NCBI GenBank assembly: GCA_963821325.1
Contig: CAWGDC010000005.1
Span: 124,001-188,000, forward strand
Length of the DNA: 64,000 nt
Reading direction: 5' to 3'
Source of the DNA: PALSA-555 sp963821325
GTDB taxonomy: Bacteria; Actinomycetota; Acidimicrobiia; IMCC26256; PALSA-555
Shown here: positions 25,549 through 34,886 of the stretch, piece after piece
Position numbering within the stretch: the first letter of the stretch is position 1
Layout of the letters: every line of letters begins with the position of its first letter
Made by a program: the position numbers and the translations under genes
The notes under the pieces: generated by a model
Database searches by the model: none
Seen by the model: the letters and a program-made list of their open reading frames with translations, nothing else
Told to the model about the DNA's origin: nothing

Positions 25549-26424
25549 TCAGCGGGTCGTGACGTCACCGCGGTCGGAGCGGGCGCGACCGAGGTACGCG
25601 TCGACCACCGCCGGATCGTCGACCACGTCGTCGGGGCTGCCGGCGGCGATGACGGCGCCGAGGTCGAGCGCGATCCAGCGGGGTGCGAACGCGTCGAAGG
25701 AACCCGAGGTCGTGCTCGATGATGACGAGGCTCGTGCCGAGGTCCTCGCGGATCCGCTGCAGCAGCGGGACGAGGGCCTCGGCTTCCTCGTGGGTGATGC
25801 CGCTCGACGGCTCGTCGAGGAGCAGCACGTCGGGCCGCTGCGCGACGACCGCCGCGAGGTCGACGATCCGGCGACTCCCGGTGGACAGCTCGCGCACGAA
25901 CTTGTCGACGTAGTCGGTGAGCCCGAACATCTCGACGAGCTCGTCGACGCGGTCGCGCACGGCACGCTCGGACTCAGCGACCGCGGGGAGGCGCACGGCG
26001 GCGGCGACGGGGTCGCGCACGTCGACCCAGTCCTCGAGGGCGACAGCGATCGTCTCGGCGACGGTCAGGGCCGGGAAGAGGCGGGCGTCCTGAAAGGAGC
26101 GCCCGAGGCCCTCGTGGGCGCGGGCGGCCGCGCCCCGCCCGGCGAGGGGGACGCGCTGTCCGTCCCCGTCGACGAGGCACACCGTGCCCCTGTCCGGGGT
26201 CTCGAAGCCGCTCACGACGTCGAACAAGGTGGTCTTGCCGGCACCGTTGGGTCCGATCACCCCGACGATCTCGCCGCGTTGCACGGTGAACGAGACGTCG
26301 TGCAGCGCGACGTTGCCGCCGAAGCGCTTCGTGACGCGGTCGACCGCGAGCTGGACGCCGTTCGGGGTCGTGGGCGCGGGCCGACCGTCCCGGCCGCGGC
26401 CCCGCACGGTCGGCGGCGCCCCCG
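25549..26424 (-). CDS. LivG-like ATPase domain (second NBD of fused transporter; frameshift near 3' end)
   Basis: QLAVDRVTKRFGGNVALHDVSFTVQRGEIVGVIGPNGAGKTTLFDVVSGFETPDRG carries Walker A; LSTGSRRIVDLAAVVAQRPDVLLLDEPSSGITHEEAEAL contains a signature variant (LSTGSRR) and Walker B, with H in IIEHDLGF. Near 25,703 an extra C shifts frame; the rest reads FDAFAPRWIALDLGAVIAAGSPDDVVDDPAVVDAYLGRA. The domain follows the LivF-like NBD through VGAPPTVRGRGRDGRPAPTTPNG with no stop after removing one G at about 26,425, so it is probably the C-terminal domain of one long chain. Confidence 0.75.
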
Positions 26425-27175
26425 ACGCCTTCGAGGAACACCGATCGGAGGAGGTCGGGCCGCTCGAGGAGCGCGGACGCCGATCCGTCGAAGCGGATCC
26501 GTCCCTTCTCCATGAAGACGGCACGGTCGGCGACCTGCAGGGCCAACTCGGCGGACTGCTCGACGAGCAGCACCGACGTGCCCGCCGCGGCGAGGGCCCG
26601 GACGACGTCGAGGAGGGTGCTGACGACGCCGGGCGCGAGCCCGAGCGACAGCTCGTCGATGAGCAGCATGCGGGGCGTCGCGACGAGGGCCATCGCCAGG
26701 GCCAGCATCTGCTGCTGTCCGCCGCTGAGCGTGCCGGCCGGCGTCGTCGAGGCGGTCGGCGAGGAATGGGAACTGGCGGATGGCGGCGGCCGTGTCGGGC
26801 TGCTCCTTCGTGGGGCCGTGGCGACGGGTCCACGTCGCGAGGCGCAAGTGCTCCGCCGCGGTCAACGACGGGAAGATCGCGGCGCCGCCCGGGCACGGAC
26901 GCCGAGGCCGAGCGTCGCGATCTGATCGGCGCGGAGCCCGATGAGCTCGTCGCCATCCAGGCGCACGCTGCCCGTCCGGGAGCGGATCACGCCGGCGACG
27001 GCGTCGACGAGCGTGGACTTCCCGGCGCCGTTCGTCCCGAGGAGCGCGACGATCTCGCCGGGGTTGACGTGCAGGCTCGCCGCGGCGACGACCGGGACAC
27101 CGTCGTAGCGGACCTCGACGTCGCGCAGGACGAGTCGGGCGCCGTGCGCTGGCGTGTCGGCCACTACCTCGGGTG
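26425..27175 (-). CDS. LivF-like ATPase domain (first NBD of fused transporter; frameshifted)
   Basis: ARLVLRDVEVRYDGVPVVAAASLHVNPGEIVALLGTNGAGKSTLVDAVAGV has Walker A. After frame changes near 26,890 and 26,752 it continues AIFPSLTAAEHLRLATW, LSGGQQQMLALAMALVATPRMLLIDELSLGLAP (signature and Walker B, with ID-EL in place of AD-EP) and VLLVEQSAELALQVADRAVFMEKGRIRFDG. The preceding permease runs into it via DESSATPEVVADTPAHG without a stop once one base near 27,178 is corrected. LivF-type ATPases power branched-chain amino acid or related carboxylate uptake. Confidence 0.75.
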
Positions 27176-28205
27176 TGGCTGCTCGACTCGTCGGCGAGCG
27201 AGCCGACGTCGAGGCCGCGCCGTCGGGCGACGCGCCGCAGCACGAAGTCGCGGACGTCGGCCAGGGCGCCACCGAGGCCGCCGGGCAGGACGAGCAGCAC
27301 GGCGAGGAGCCCGACGCCGGTCGCGAGGATCTGCCATTCCGGCGGCAGGAAGTACTGCGCGCCGAACAGGTAGGTCGCGCCGATCAGCGCGCCGGGAATC
27401 GATCCCAGACCGCCGATGACGGCCATCGCGAAGACCTCGAGGCTGGCCTGCGGCTGATACGGCCCGAGGTCCAGTCCGGACTGCTGGTACACGAAGAGGG
27501 CGCCGGCGAACGCCGCGAGGAATCCCGAGAACGCGAGCGCGAACAGCATGAGCCGTCGGCTGCTGACTCCGTAGGACTCCGCGGCCCGTTCGTTCTCCCG
27601 GACGGCGACGATCGCGCGGCCGGTTCGGCTGCGCCGCACCCCGTAGGCCATCACGACCGCGAGCGCGAGCCCGGCGAGGCACAGGTAGTAGAAGCGGGTG
27701 TCGGTGTCGACGGCGATCACGCCGAACAGGGGCGGTCGGGCGATCCGCAGCGGTGGCAGCCAGTCGATCGTGTTGCCGGACCCGAAGAAGCTGCGGTTCA
27801 GCAGCCAGTCCGAGGTCATGAGCGCGAACGCGAGCGACGTCACCGCGAGCGTCAGCCCGCGGCGGCGCAGCGCCGGGAGGCCGATCAGCACGGCGAGCAG
27901 CGCACCGACCGCCCCGGCGAGCACCAACCCGAACGACAGGTCCCAGCCGAGCCGGGCCGTGACTGCGCCCGACACGGCCGCGCCGATGCCCACGAACGCC
28001 ACCTGCCCGAGGCTCACCTGTCCGGCCCATCCGGTGAGCACCACGAGGGAGCACCCGATGATCGCGAAGATGACGATCGCGGCGGCGAGGTTCAGCTTGC
28101 TGGCGGGCAGCACCACCGGGACGCCGAGCAGCACGGCGGCGATCGCCGCGCCGAGCACCGCGTGGGTGATCCGCACCTCGGGGAGTCGGCGCAGCGACCC
28201 GCGGG
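27176..28205 (-). CDS. LivM-like permease domain of fused transporter
   Basis: RLPEVRITHAVLGAAIAAVLLGVPVVLP starts about eight to nine membrane helices; GCSLVVLTGWAGQVSLGQVAFVGIGAAVSG is the LivM signature and AVRENERAAESYGVSSRRLMLFALAFSGFLAAFAGALF the conserved cytoplasmic loop that touches the ATPase (EAA-like). The N-terminus joins the LivH part through SSWQAAREVRPIPR after removal of one G near 28,206, a linker typical of fused LivH-LivM proteins in actinobacteria. Confidence 0.8.
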
Positions 28206-29201
28206 ATCGGTCGGACCTCGCGGGCCGCCTGCCAGCTCGACACCTCACCTTCGCGGACTCGGCCCCTCGCGGTCCCGCCCGTCACGAGCAGCCCGAGCAC
28301 CACGACGACGAACAGGACGGGATCGACGTAGGCCGTCTCGTGCCAGTGCCACACGACGGCCTGCTCCACGATGCCGAGCATCACCGCCGCGCCCACCACG
28401 GTGGGGAGCCGCTCCATGCGGCCGATCACTGCGGCGGCGAGGGCCCGCAGCAGGATCGCCGGGCCGAGGACCTGGCCGATGGGCAGGCCGACGATCCCCG
28501 CACGCAGGAACACCGCCAGGAACGCGAGGACGGTCGCGAGCACCCACACGACCGTGTGCAGCCGGCGGACGGGGACCCCGAGCGACGCGGCCCGGTCGGC
28601 GCGCTCGGCGCCGGCCCGGATCGCGATCCCGATGTCGCTGCGACGCAGGAACAGCGCCGAGCGCGACGAGCACGACGGGCACGATCGCCAACGCGACGAT
28701 GTCGGTGCCGCCGAACACGATTGGGCTGATCGTCACGTGCACGTCGAAGGGCGCCGGGATCGCCGCGCCGGTGAGCGTGAAGTAGCGGGGGAGGAGCAGC
28801 GCGCCGGCGGCGAGCACCTGGGCGATCCCGATCGTGGCGACGCTGAGGATCAGGCGTGGGGAGTTCGCGAAGCGGCGCACGAGCAGCAGCTCGACCGCGG
28901 CGCCGACCAGCAGCGCGACGGCGAGGCCGGCGACGAGTGCCACCCACCAGTTCAGGGCGACGGTGCTGATCATCAGCAGGACGGCCAGCGTTGCCGGGAC
29001 GGAGCCGAGGTCGCCGGCCGCGAAGTTGATGACCCGGTTGGCGCGCCAGACCAACGCGACGCCGAGCGCGACGAGCGACGTCAGCGAGCCGATGATCGCA
29101 CCCTGGACGATCACGCCGGCGGGGACGTGCCACGCGGCGACGGCGAAGACCAGGACCGCGACCGCGACCGCGGCGGGGCCGGAGCGCCGCACGGCGGTCA
29201 C
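28206..29201 (-). CDS. LivH-like permease domain of fused transporter (frameshifted)
   Basis: GTG 29201. RSGPAAVAVAVLVFAVAAWHVPAG, then VIVQGAIIGSLTSLVALGVALVWRANRVINFAAGDLGSVPATL with the LivH motif (N-F-A-x-G-D/E). After one extra G near 28,662 it continues FLRRSDIGIAIRAGAERADRAASLGVPVRRLHTVVWVLATVLAFLAVFLRAGIVG, the ATPase-contact loop, and ends YVDPVLFVVVVLGLLVTGGTA. Together 29201-25549 would encode a single chain of about 1215 residues with all four ABC transporter domains. Confidence 0.8.
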
Positions 29202-29238
29202 GCTCGCTGAGTGTAGGGACGACCCTGCTCGCGGCGGC

Positions 29239-30146
29239 TCACGCCGCCGCGACGAACGCGGCGACGACTCGTGCCAGCTCGGGACCCGCGTCCTCCTGCA
29301 GGAAGTGGCCCGCGCCCTCGATCGTGGTGTGCGGCCTGCCCGCGACACCCCGGGATGTCGGCCCGCAACACGCGATCGGCGCCCGCGGTGATCGGATCGC
29401 GGTCGCTGAACGCGGTGAGGAACGGCTTCGTCCACGCCCGCAGCACCTCCCACGCCGCCCGGTTGGCCTCCGATGCCGGGTCATCGGGTTGGCTGGGGAC
29501 GAGCAGGGGGAACTGGCGGACGCCGGCCTTGAACGACTCGTCGGGGAAGGGCGCGTCGTATCGCGGCGACGACCGCCGGCGGCAGCTCGCTCGTGCACCC
29601 GGTGCTGACGATGCGTCCGACGTCGAAGGTTGGCGTCTCCTGCGAGAAGCGCTGCCAGGCCCGGAACGCGTCGCCCGGATCGCGGTCGCCGGTCGGTAAG
29701 AACGTGTTGGCTGCCACGACACGGGCGAAGCGGTCAGGATGCTCGGCGACGAGTCGCAGGCCGATGAGCCCACCCCAGTCCTGGCCGACGAGCGTGGCGT
29801 CGCCGAGGTCGAGTGCGGCGAGAAGTGCAGCCATCCAGTCGACGTGGCGCTGATACGTGTAGTCGTCACGCGCCGCCGGCTTGTCGGATCGTCCGCACCC
29901 CACGAGGTCGGGGGCGATGGCCCGCAGCCCGGCGTCGACCAGCACGGGGATCATCGTCCGGTAGAGGAACGACCAGGACGGCTCGCCGTGCAGCAAGAGC
30001 ACCGGTGGCGCGTCCCGCGGTCCTTCCTCGACGTAGTGCACGCGGAGGTGACCGCCGACCCCGTCCGGCACCTCGACGTAGTGGGGTTCGAACGGGTAGT
30101 CCGGGACGGCCGAGAAGCGGTCGTCGGGCGTTTGCAACACGTCCAT
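29239..30146 (-). CDS. Haloalkane dehalogenase-like alpha/beta hydrolase (frameshifted)
   Basis: MDVLQTPDDRFSAVPDYPFEPHYVEVPDG begins like DhmA/DhlA-type haloalkane dehalogenases; LLLHGEPSWSFLYRTMIPVL supplies the oxyanion Glu-Pro-Ser-Trp segment, and VGQDWGGLIGLRL the nucleophilic Asp. After indels near 29,560 and 29,345 it reads YDAPFPDESFKAGVRQFPLLVPSQPDDPA, then TTIEGAGHFLQEDAGPELARVVAAFVAAA with the catalytic His. About 302 residues. ATG 30146 is favoured over GTG 30149 by an AGGAGG 7 nt upstream. Such enzymes hydrolyse terminal C-halogen bonds; real substrate unknown. Confidence 0.75.
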
Positions 30147-30202
30147 CACGGCGCCTCCTGTGTGCGGCCTCTCGCTGGTGGCCGAATCGCGCGGGACCGC
30201 TG

Positions 30203-30212
30203 ACGTTACGCT
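30203..30212. promoter_or_regulatory. Back-to-back -10 boxes (dehalogenase-like / anchored protein)
   Basis: acgttacgct contains plus TACGCT (30207-30212, 6 nt before GTG 30219) and minus TAACGT (30208-30203, 56 nt before ATG 30146), sharing the TA. Confidence 0.45.
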
Positions 30213-30218
30213 GCGTGC

Positions 30219-31028
30219 GTGGCGGACGAGCCCGATCGTCCCCAGCCCGGGGCGCCGCCGGCAACGATCCGCTGGTCGGCGACCGACCCTGATTCCGAGC
30301 CCGAGTCCCCGCCCGTCGGGTCGCGTGTCACCCGCCGTCGGACCCGCCGCCGCCGCGTGCTCCTCCTCATCGGTGCTGCTGGCCTGCTCCTCGTCGGCGG
30401 CGGGGTGGCCGCGCTCACGCTGTCCGGCGGCGGGCCGTCGACGCCCGCCGCCCGTCGGACGCGGCGGCCGGTCGTCACGGCCCCGACGCCCGTGACGACC
30501 AGCCCGGGCCCGACCACGGTGGTGCCCCGCTCCGTCGGACCCGAACGTGGCGCTCGCCCAGCAGTACGACGGCGTCTACGTCGGGACGTACGCCAACGTG
30601 ACCGAGCACACGTCGGGCACGGCCACCTGGAGCTGCGCATCGATCCGACCGCCGGCACGCTCGGGGTCAACCTCGCCCTCACCGGCGACCTCTACGGTGC
30701 CGGCGCCAGCACCCAGGTGCATGCCATCCAGGGGACGATCCAGCTGGGCAACCCCACCGCACCAGTGGTCATGCAGACCCAGAACTTCGGCAAGGTCACG
30801 GGCCAGCTGTCCGGCCTGTCGATCGTTCTCACCGCGGCGCACGTGCCGGACCCCCAGGTCCGCACCTTCCAGCTGAGCGGCCAGCTCCGGTCCGACCACA
30901 AGGGGTTCGACGCCACCTTCATGGTCGGGTACCGCGACGGCCGCACCGCGCAGGGCACGGCGAGCGTCTTCTGCTCGGTCAGCGGCAACCGGCCGAGTCA
31001 GGTCGGCACCATCTGCGCCTCGGCCTGA
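30219..31028 (+). CDS. Membrane-anchored hypothetical protein (two compensating frameshifts)
   Basis: About 269 residues. An N-terminal Pro/acidic stretch, an Arg block (RRRTRRRR), one membrane helix (VLLLIGAAGLLLVGGGVAAL), a Pro/Thr-rich spacer, then an extracellular beta-rich domain. Between 30,540 and 30,632 the reading frame is shifted; the middle frame gives VALAQQYDGVYVGTYANVTEHTSGTATW, linking smoothly to LRIDPTAGTLGVNLALTGDLYG. Topology is inside-out: N-terminus cytoplasmic. No family recognised. Confidence 0.6.
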   Translation: MADEPDRPQPGAPPATIRWSATDPDSEPESPPVGSRVTRRRTRRRRVLLLIGAAGLLLVGGGVAALTLSGGGPSTPAARRTRRPVVTAPTPVTTSPGPTTVVPRSVGPERGARPAVRRRLRRDVRQRDRAHVGHGHLELRIDPTAGTLGVNLALTGDLYGAGASTQVHAIQGTIQLGNPTAPVVMQTQNFGKVTGQLSGLSIVLTAAHVPDPQVRTFQLSGQLRSDHKGFDATFMVGYRDGRTAQGTASVFCSVSGNRPSQVGTICASA

Positions 31029-31108
31029 GCCCACGCGCACCGACGTCGGCGCCCTCCGCCGCACCCGCGCCTAAGGGTCGGTCCGCTGCGCTCCGAAGGA
31101 GGACGGCG

Positions 31109-31858
31109 ATGCGCTTCGACGGGAAGGTCGCGGTGGTCACGGGCGCCGGGCGAGGGATCGGCGAGTCGTACGCGAAGGCGCTCGCTCGCGAAGGCGCCCG
31201 CGTCGTCGTCGCCGAGCTCGACGCCGATGCCGGCGAGCGGGTGGCGAAGGAGATCGAGCAAGGCGGCGGCACCGCAACGGCCGTCGCCACCGACGTGTCG
31301 AGCGAGGAGTCGACCCTCGCGCTCGGGCGGGCCGCGGCCGAGACCTTCGGCGGGGTCGACTACCTCGTGAACAACGCCGCGATCTACGGCGGGATGGAGC
31401 TCTACGGGCTCACCAACATGCCGATGGACTACTGGACCAAGTTCATGTCGGTGAACATGACCGGCGCGGTCCTCTGCACCCGGGCGGTGTTCGGCTCGAT
31501 GGCCGAGCGGGGCGGCGGCGCGATCGTGAACCAGTCGTCGACCGCAGCGTGGATGGGTGCCGGCTACTACGGCATCGCCAAGCTCGCCATGCACGGCATC
31601 ACCCAGTCGTTCGCTCGTGAGCTCGGTCCGATGGGGATCCGCGTCAACGCCATCGCCCCCGGTCCGACGGACACCGAGGCCACCCGCTCCACCGTCCCGA
31701 AGGAGATCATCGACCAGCTCCTCGCGACGATGCCGCTGGCCCGCATGGGTCAACCCGAGGATATGGCCGACGCCTGCCTGTTCCTCCTGTCCGACGCCGC
31801 CGGGTGGATCACCGGCCACGTCCTCAACGTCGACGGCGGCCAGATCATGCGGGTGTGA
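31109..31858 (+). CDS. SDR family oxidoreductase
   Basis: 249 residues, classical SDR: TGAGRGIGESYAKALAREGARVVVAELD (acidic after beta-2, NAD-type), NNAAIYGG, NQSSTAAW and catalytic Y-G-I-A-K (GYYGIAKLAMHG), ending VLNVDGGQIMRV. ATG 31109 has GGAGGA 5 nt upstream. Similar proteins are annotated as 3-oxoacyl-ACP reductase or cyclic alcohol dehydrogenase. It is followed 50 bp later by a low-molecular-weight phosphatase gene. Confidence 0.85.
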   Translation: MRFDGKVAVVTGAGRGIGESYAKALAREGARVVVAELDADAGERVAKEIEQGGGTATAVATDVSSEESTLALGRAAAETFGGVDYLVNNAAIYGGMELYGLTNMPMDYWTKFMSVNMTGAVLCTRAVFGSMAERGGGAIVNQSSTAAWMGAGYYGIAKLAMHGITQSFARELGPMGIRVNAIAPGPTDTEATRSTVPKEIIDQLLATMPLARMGQPEDMADACLFLLSDAAGWITGHVLNVDGGQIMRV

Positions 31859-31908
31859 TCGGCGTCGAACGGGCAGCGCCGCGCCGCCCCGACCCGGCGC
31901 GCTGAGCG

Positions 31909-32436
31909 ATGGCGCACCTCGTCTTCGTCTGCACCGGCAACGCCGCGCGCTCCGTGATGGCCGGCGCGATCCTCGCCGCACACCTCGACGACGTCGAGAT
32001 CACCACCGCCGGCACCCACGTCGTCGAGGGCATGCCGATGAGCTGGCGGACCCGCGAGGCCCTCGCTGGGCTTGACGTCGAGGCCCCGGGTCATCGCAGC
32101 ACCCAGCTCCGCGACGACGACGTGCGGCGAGCCGATCTGATCGTCGGGCTCGCACGGGAGCACGTCGCGTACGTCCGCCGCAAGCACCCGGAGGCCGCCG
32201 CACGCACCGCGACGTTGAAGCGCCTGGCGCGCGACCTCCCAAGCACGACGAAGCCGTTCGCGGCCCGCGTCGCGAGCCTGCACCTCGACGACGTCGCGCT
32301 CGAGGCCTGGGAGGACGTCGAGGACCCTGCCGGCGGTGACCTGCCTGAGTTCGAGGCCTGCGCCGCCGAGATCCACGCGCTGCTCCACCAACTGGCCCCC
32401 GCCCTCGGGGCCGCGGACGCATGCGACGGTTCCTGA
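31909..32436 (+). CDS. Low-molecular-weight protein tyrosine phosphatase family
   Basis: 175 residues. The P-loop FVCTGNAARS (Cys8, Arg14) is at the N-terminus as usual; the canonical CR pair before Ser is AR here. The general-acid Asp lies in WEDVEDPAGGD (D-P motif). Members dephosphorylate phosphotyrosine, often on capsule or polysaccharide-export kinases. It overlaps the following methyltransferase-like gene by 16 bp, so the two are coupled. Confidence 0.8.
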   Translation: MAHLVFVCTGNAARSVMAGAILAAHLDDVEITTAGTHVVEGMPMSWRTREALAGLDVEAPGHRSTQLRDDDVRRADLIVGLAREHVAYVRRKHPEAAARTATLKRLARDLPSTTKPFAARVASLHLDDVALEAWEDVEDPAGGDLPEFEACAAEIHALLHQLAPALGAADACDGS

Positions 32437-33038
32437 AGGCCGTCAAGCACCGCGTCGGGCAGATCCCAGTCGTGCGGCGGATCTGCTGGCCCGAGCCGCG
32501 GCGCTCCTGGTTGCGAACGGCCATGTACCACGCGATCGACGACCGGCTCGAGCCCATCGCGCCCGTCTCCGACGTCGTCGAGATCAGCGGGGCCGCGTTC
32601 GCCGGTCTGCCCTGGCGGAGCTACGACCGGCTCACGTTCCCCGACTTCGACCTCTGCGCGCCCCGACCTCACGGCCAGTACGACGTGGTGATCTGTGACC
32701 AGATCCTCGAGCACGTCGTCGACCCGGCCCTGGCCATGCGGACCCTGCTCGCGCTGTGCCGACCCGGCGGTCTCGTGGTGACCATGACGCCGTTCTTCTA
32801 CCTCGTCCATGAAGCACCCGGCGACTACTGGCGCTTCACGCCGAACGGCCTCGCGCTCCTCCTCGAGCACGCCGGGTTCGAGGAGGTCACGGTCGGGTCG
32901 TGGGGCAACCGGACAGCGGTCGCCGCGCATCTCGTCGTCCCCATCATCGTGGACCTCCCGTGGCTGCCTCGCCGGAACCGAGCCAACTACCCGATCCAGG
33001 TGTGGGGTTTCGGCCGCCGCGCCGCGCCGACGGCGTGA
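32421..33038 (+). CDS. Class I SAM-dependent methyltransferase-like protein
   Basis: 205 residues. A short N-terminus, then HGQYDVVICDQILEHVVDPALAMRTLLALCRPGGLVVTMTPF, the motif II-III region of Methyltransf_11/23 proteins (D-Q-I-L-E-H-V..P), and DYWRFTPNGLALLLEHAGFEEVTVGSWG, common to sugar/lipid methyltransferases. The glycine-rich SAM motif I is not obvious, so cofactor binding may be degenerate. ATG 32421 lies inside the phosphatase gene. Confidence 0.7.
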   Translation: MRRFLKAVKHRVGQIPVVRRICWPEPRRSWLRTAMYHAIDDRLEPIAPVSDVVEISGAAFAGLPWRSYDRLTFPDFDLCAPRPHGQYDVVICDQILEHVVDPALAMRTLLALCRPGGLVVTMTPFFYLVHEAPGDYWRFTPNGLALLLEHAGFEEVTVGSWGNRTAVAAHLVVPIIVDLPWLPRRNRANYPIQVWGFGRRAAPTA

Positions 33039-33560
33039 CCGCCCCGCGTGAGCCAACGACTCGAAGGCACCCCCCCGAGCCCACGGGCGCGTTCGCTCCC
33101 GGCGCCCGCGACCGGCGAAGCCGGTTCCTGGCACACCGTCAGGTCGTCGACGGCGCGAAGGCGCAGGTCAAGTACGGAAGCCGAAGGCCGGCCGGCTAAC
33201 CGCCTATCTCGTCTTCGGCACCTTCGACCGCGTCGGCGAGCAGCCCGCAACCCGCGTTCCCCGAGCCGGCTTCACCCAGCAGCGCACGTGCGTGAAGGCG
33301 GCGAGAAGCTCAGCAGCGCCGCGACGATCCTCCGCATGGTCCGGCCACAGGTCGACCTCAAGGATCGACTGGCGGCGTCGATATCTACCTTCGAGGTCGT
33401 GGGAGCTGGATCATGTGGGTCATCAACCGTGTCGCCGGGATGGTGCTGGTCGCGGTCGAGGTGGCGGCTCTGACCGCCGACTCAGCGCACGCGGGATCCG
33501 TGCCTTGAGACCGGTTCTCTGTATTCGTGCGTTTCGTAGCTTGCTGCCGATCTCTCTCTT
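33039..33560. other. Intergenic region without a confident gene
   Basis: 522 bp. No frame is convincingly protein-like. A 31-codon frame at 33413-33508 (MWVINRVAGMVLVAVEV...) looks like a signal peptide but ends early. GC content falls towards the right end. It could be the remains of a gene damaged by indels, or promoter DNA for the ice-binding gene. Confidence 0.4.
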
Positions 33561-34405
33561 GTGGCCGCGTCCGTTGGTGTTATGGCGTTAGCCGTACCTA
33601 GCGCCACTGCCGCTACTTCGCCCGTGCTGGTTGGGGCGGCGGGTTACTCCGCTCTGGGGGGCGGGGGAGTGACTTGTACTGGTTCGACCACTACCAGCGG
33701 ACTGTCGGTGTCAGTCCAGGCACCTCGATTACTGGCTTTCCGAGTCCATGTACCGCGGGAGGCGGGACACATTCCAATGATGCGAGCGCTATAGCTGCTC
33801 GGGCTGACAACCTCACTGCATTCGGCACTCTCGACCAGACCTGCGACCACACCTACGGGGCGCAGGACCTCACCTTGCTCTCTCCTCTCGGGCCGGGTGT
33901 CTACTGCTCAACGAGCAGCTTCTCACTGAGTGGAAATCTCACGCTCACCGGGTCAGGCGTCTGGATTTTCAAGACGGTTTCAACACTGATTACGTCGCCC
34001 GGTTCATCTGTTACCGGTGGCGACCCTTGTAACCTGTGGTGGAGGATCGGTAGTTCCGTGACGCTCGATACGACTACGTCGTTTGAAGGAAATGTCTTGG
34101 CGTTGAATGGTGTCAACGCCATGAACACGGGCGCGACGTTGAACGGTCGAATCTTGGTGCAAGCTGCTGGAACACTCACGTTGGATGACAACACCATCAC
34201 GGGCCCGACGTGTGCCACGCCGCCCACGACCACGACCACGACCACGACCACGAGCACGAGCACGAGCACGAGCACGATTCACGAGCACGAGCTACGACCA
34301 CGAGCTCCCGAGGCCGGACGACTCCGACGGACGACTCCGACCCGCGCCGACCGCGCCGACCACGCCGACCGCCGCCGACCGCGCCGACCGCGCCGACCGC
34401 GCTAA
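33561..34405 (+). CDS. Ice-binding-like (DUF3494) secreted protein (frameshifted)
   Basis: Signal-like start (VAASVGVMALAVPSATA), then ATSPVLVGAAGYSALGGGGVTCTGSTTTSG. After an indel near 33,712 it reads VSPGTSITGFPSPC, SNDASAIAARADNLTAFGTL, LGPGVYCSTSSFSLSGNLTLTGSGVWIFKTVSTLITSPGSSV, SSVTLDTTTSFEGNVLALNGVNAMNTGATLNGRILVQAAGTLTLDDNTIT: the beta-solenoid of DUF3494 proteins. A Thr/Ser repeat tail follows, where the frame is doubtful. The signal peptide lacks its basic start because of a stop at 33537, probably another indel. Such proteins bind ice or act as surface adhesins. Codon use is clearly less GC-biased than neighbours. Confidence 0.7.
34224..34293 (+). repeat. Hexanucleotide tandem repeat
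   Basis: About eleven units of (C/G)CACGA in tandem, coding Thr-Thr/Thr-Ser pairs in the ice-binding protein tail. Prone to slippage and length variation. Confidence 0.75.
34344..34402 (+). repeat. GC-rich 9-bp tandem repeat
   Basis: Repeats of CGCGCCGAC and variants, ending just before the TAA at 34403. The repeats code either Arg/Asp/Ala or Pro/Thr depending on frame. Confidence 0.6.
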
Positions 34406-34439
34406 TAGGTGCCGTCGCGACGTTTACCGGCTGACGTAG

Positions 34440-34886
34440 AACGGCCAGTCTCTAGGAGCCGTGATCCTGGCTAGCAGGCCTGTTCTTGAGCGCGAGCATT
34501 CGCTCTTGATAGCCGGGCGGCGTCTTGGTGTCGGTCCCACTCCTCTTCAAGCGACCATCGTTTCTATGCGCCACCTCGCGACCGCTGACGACGCTCGCGC
34601 CGGTCATCGCCGAGAACAGCGGGGTCGTCCACGAGGTGGCTCGCCATGGCCGAACGCTGCGACCCCGGCTCCATCGACGGCTGGCCGTCGACTTGTCAAT
34701 GAGTTCGGCGCGCGATCCGATCTTCGAGTCCGTCTTCGTCCTGCCCGGTCTGACCGGCACTGCCTCTGACCTGGGGTTTCGGAACCAGCCCGGACCGGCG
34801 CGAACCCGCGGAGACTCCAACAACTGATATACCGTCAGATTCAGCGACAGGGGGGAGCCGGCGCGGCGTGACGTCCGTCACAACGC
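34440..34886. other. Intergenic region, nothing recognised
   Basis: 447 bp of lower GC. Frames of about 100 to 120 codons exist on both strands (34452-34823 minus; 34525-34827 plus) but neither resembles a known family and both have unbalanced composition. ctgatatacc near 34825 is a possible -10 for the downstream LivG gene. Confidence 0.4.

Noticed and set aside
34224..34402. Tandem repeats considered as a CRISPR array
   Set aside because: Units are 6 or 9 bp without spacers and encode a low-complexity protein tail; no cas genes nearby.
34452..34823. 123-codon minus-strand frame in the 34.4-34.9 kb gap as a gene
   Set aside because: No family resemblance, skewed composition and no ribosome site or -10 box at its start.
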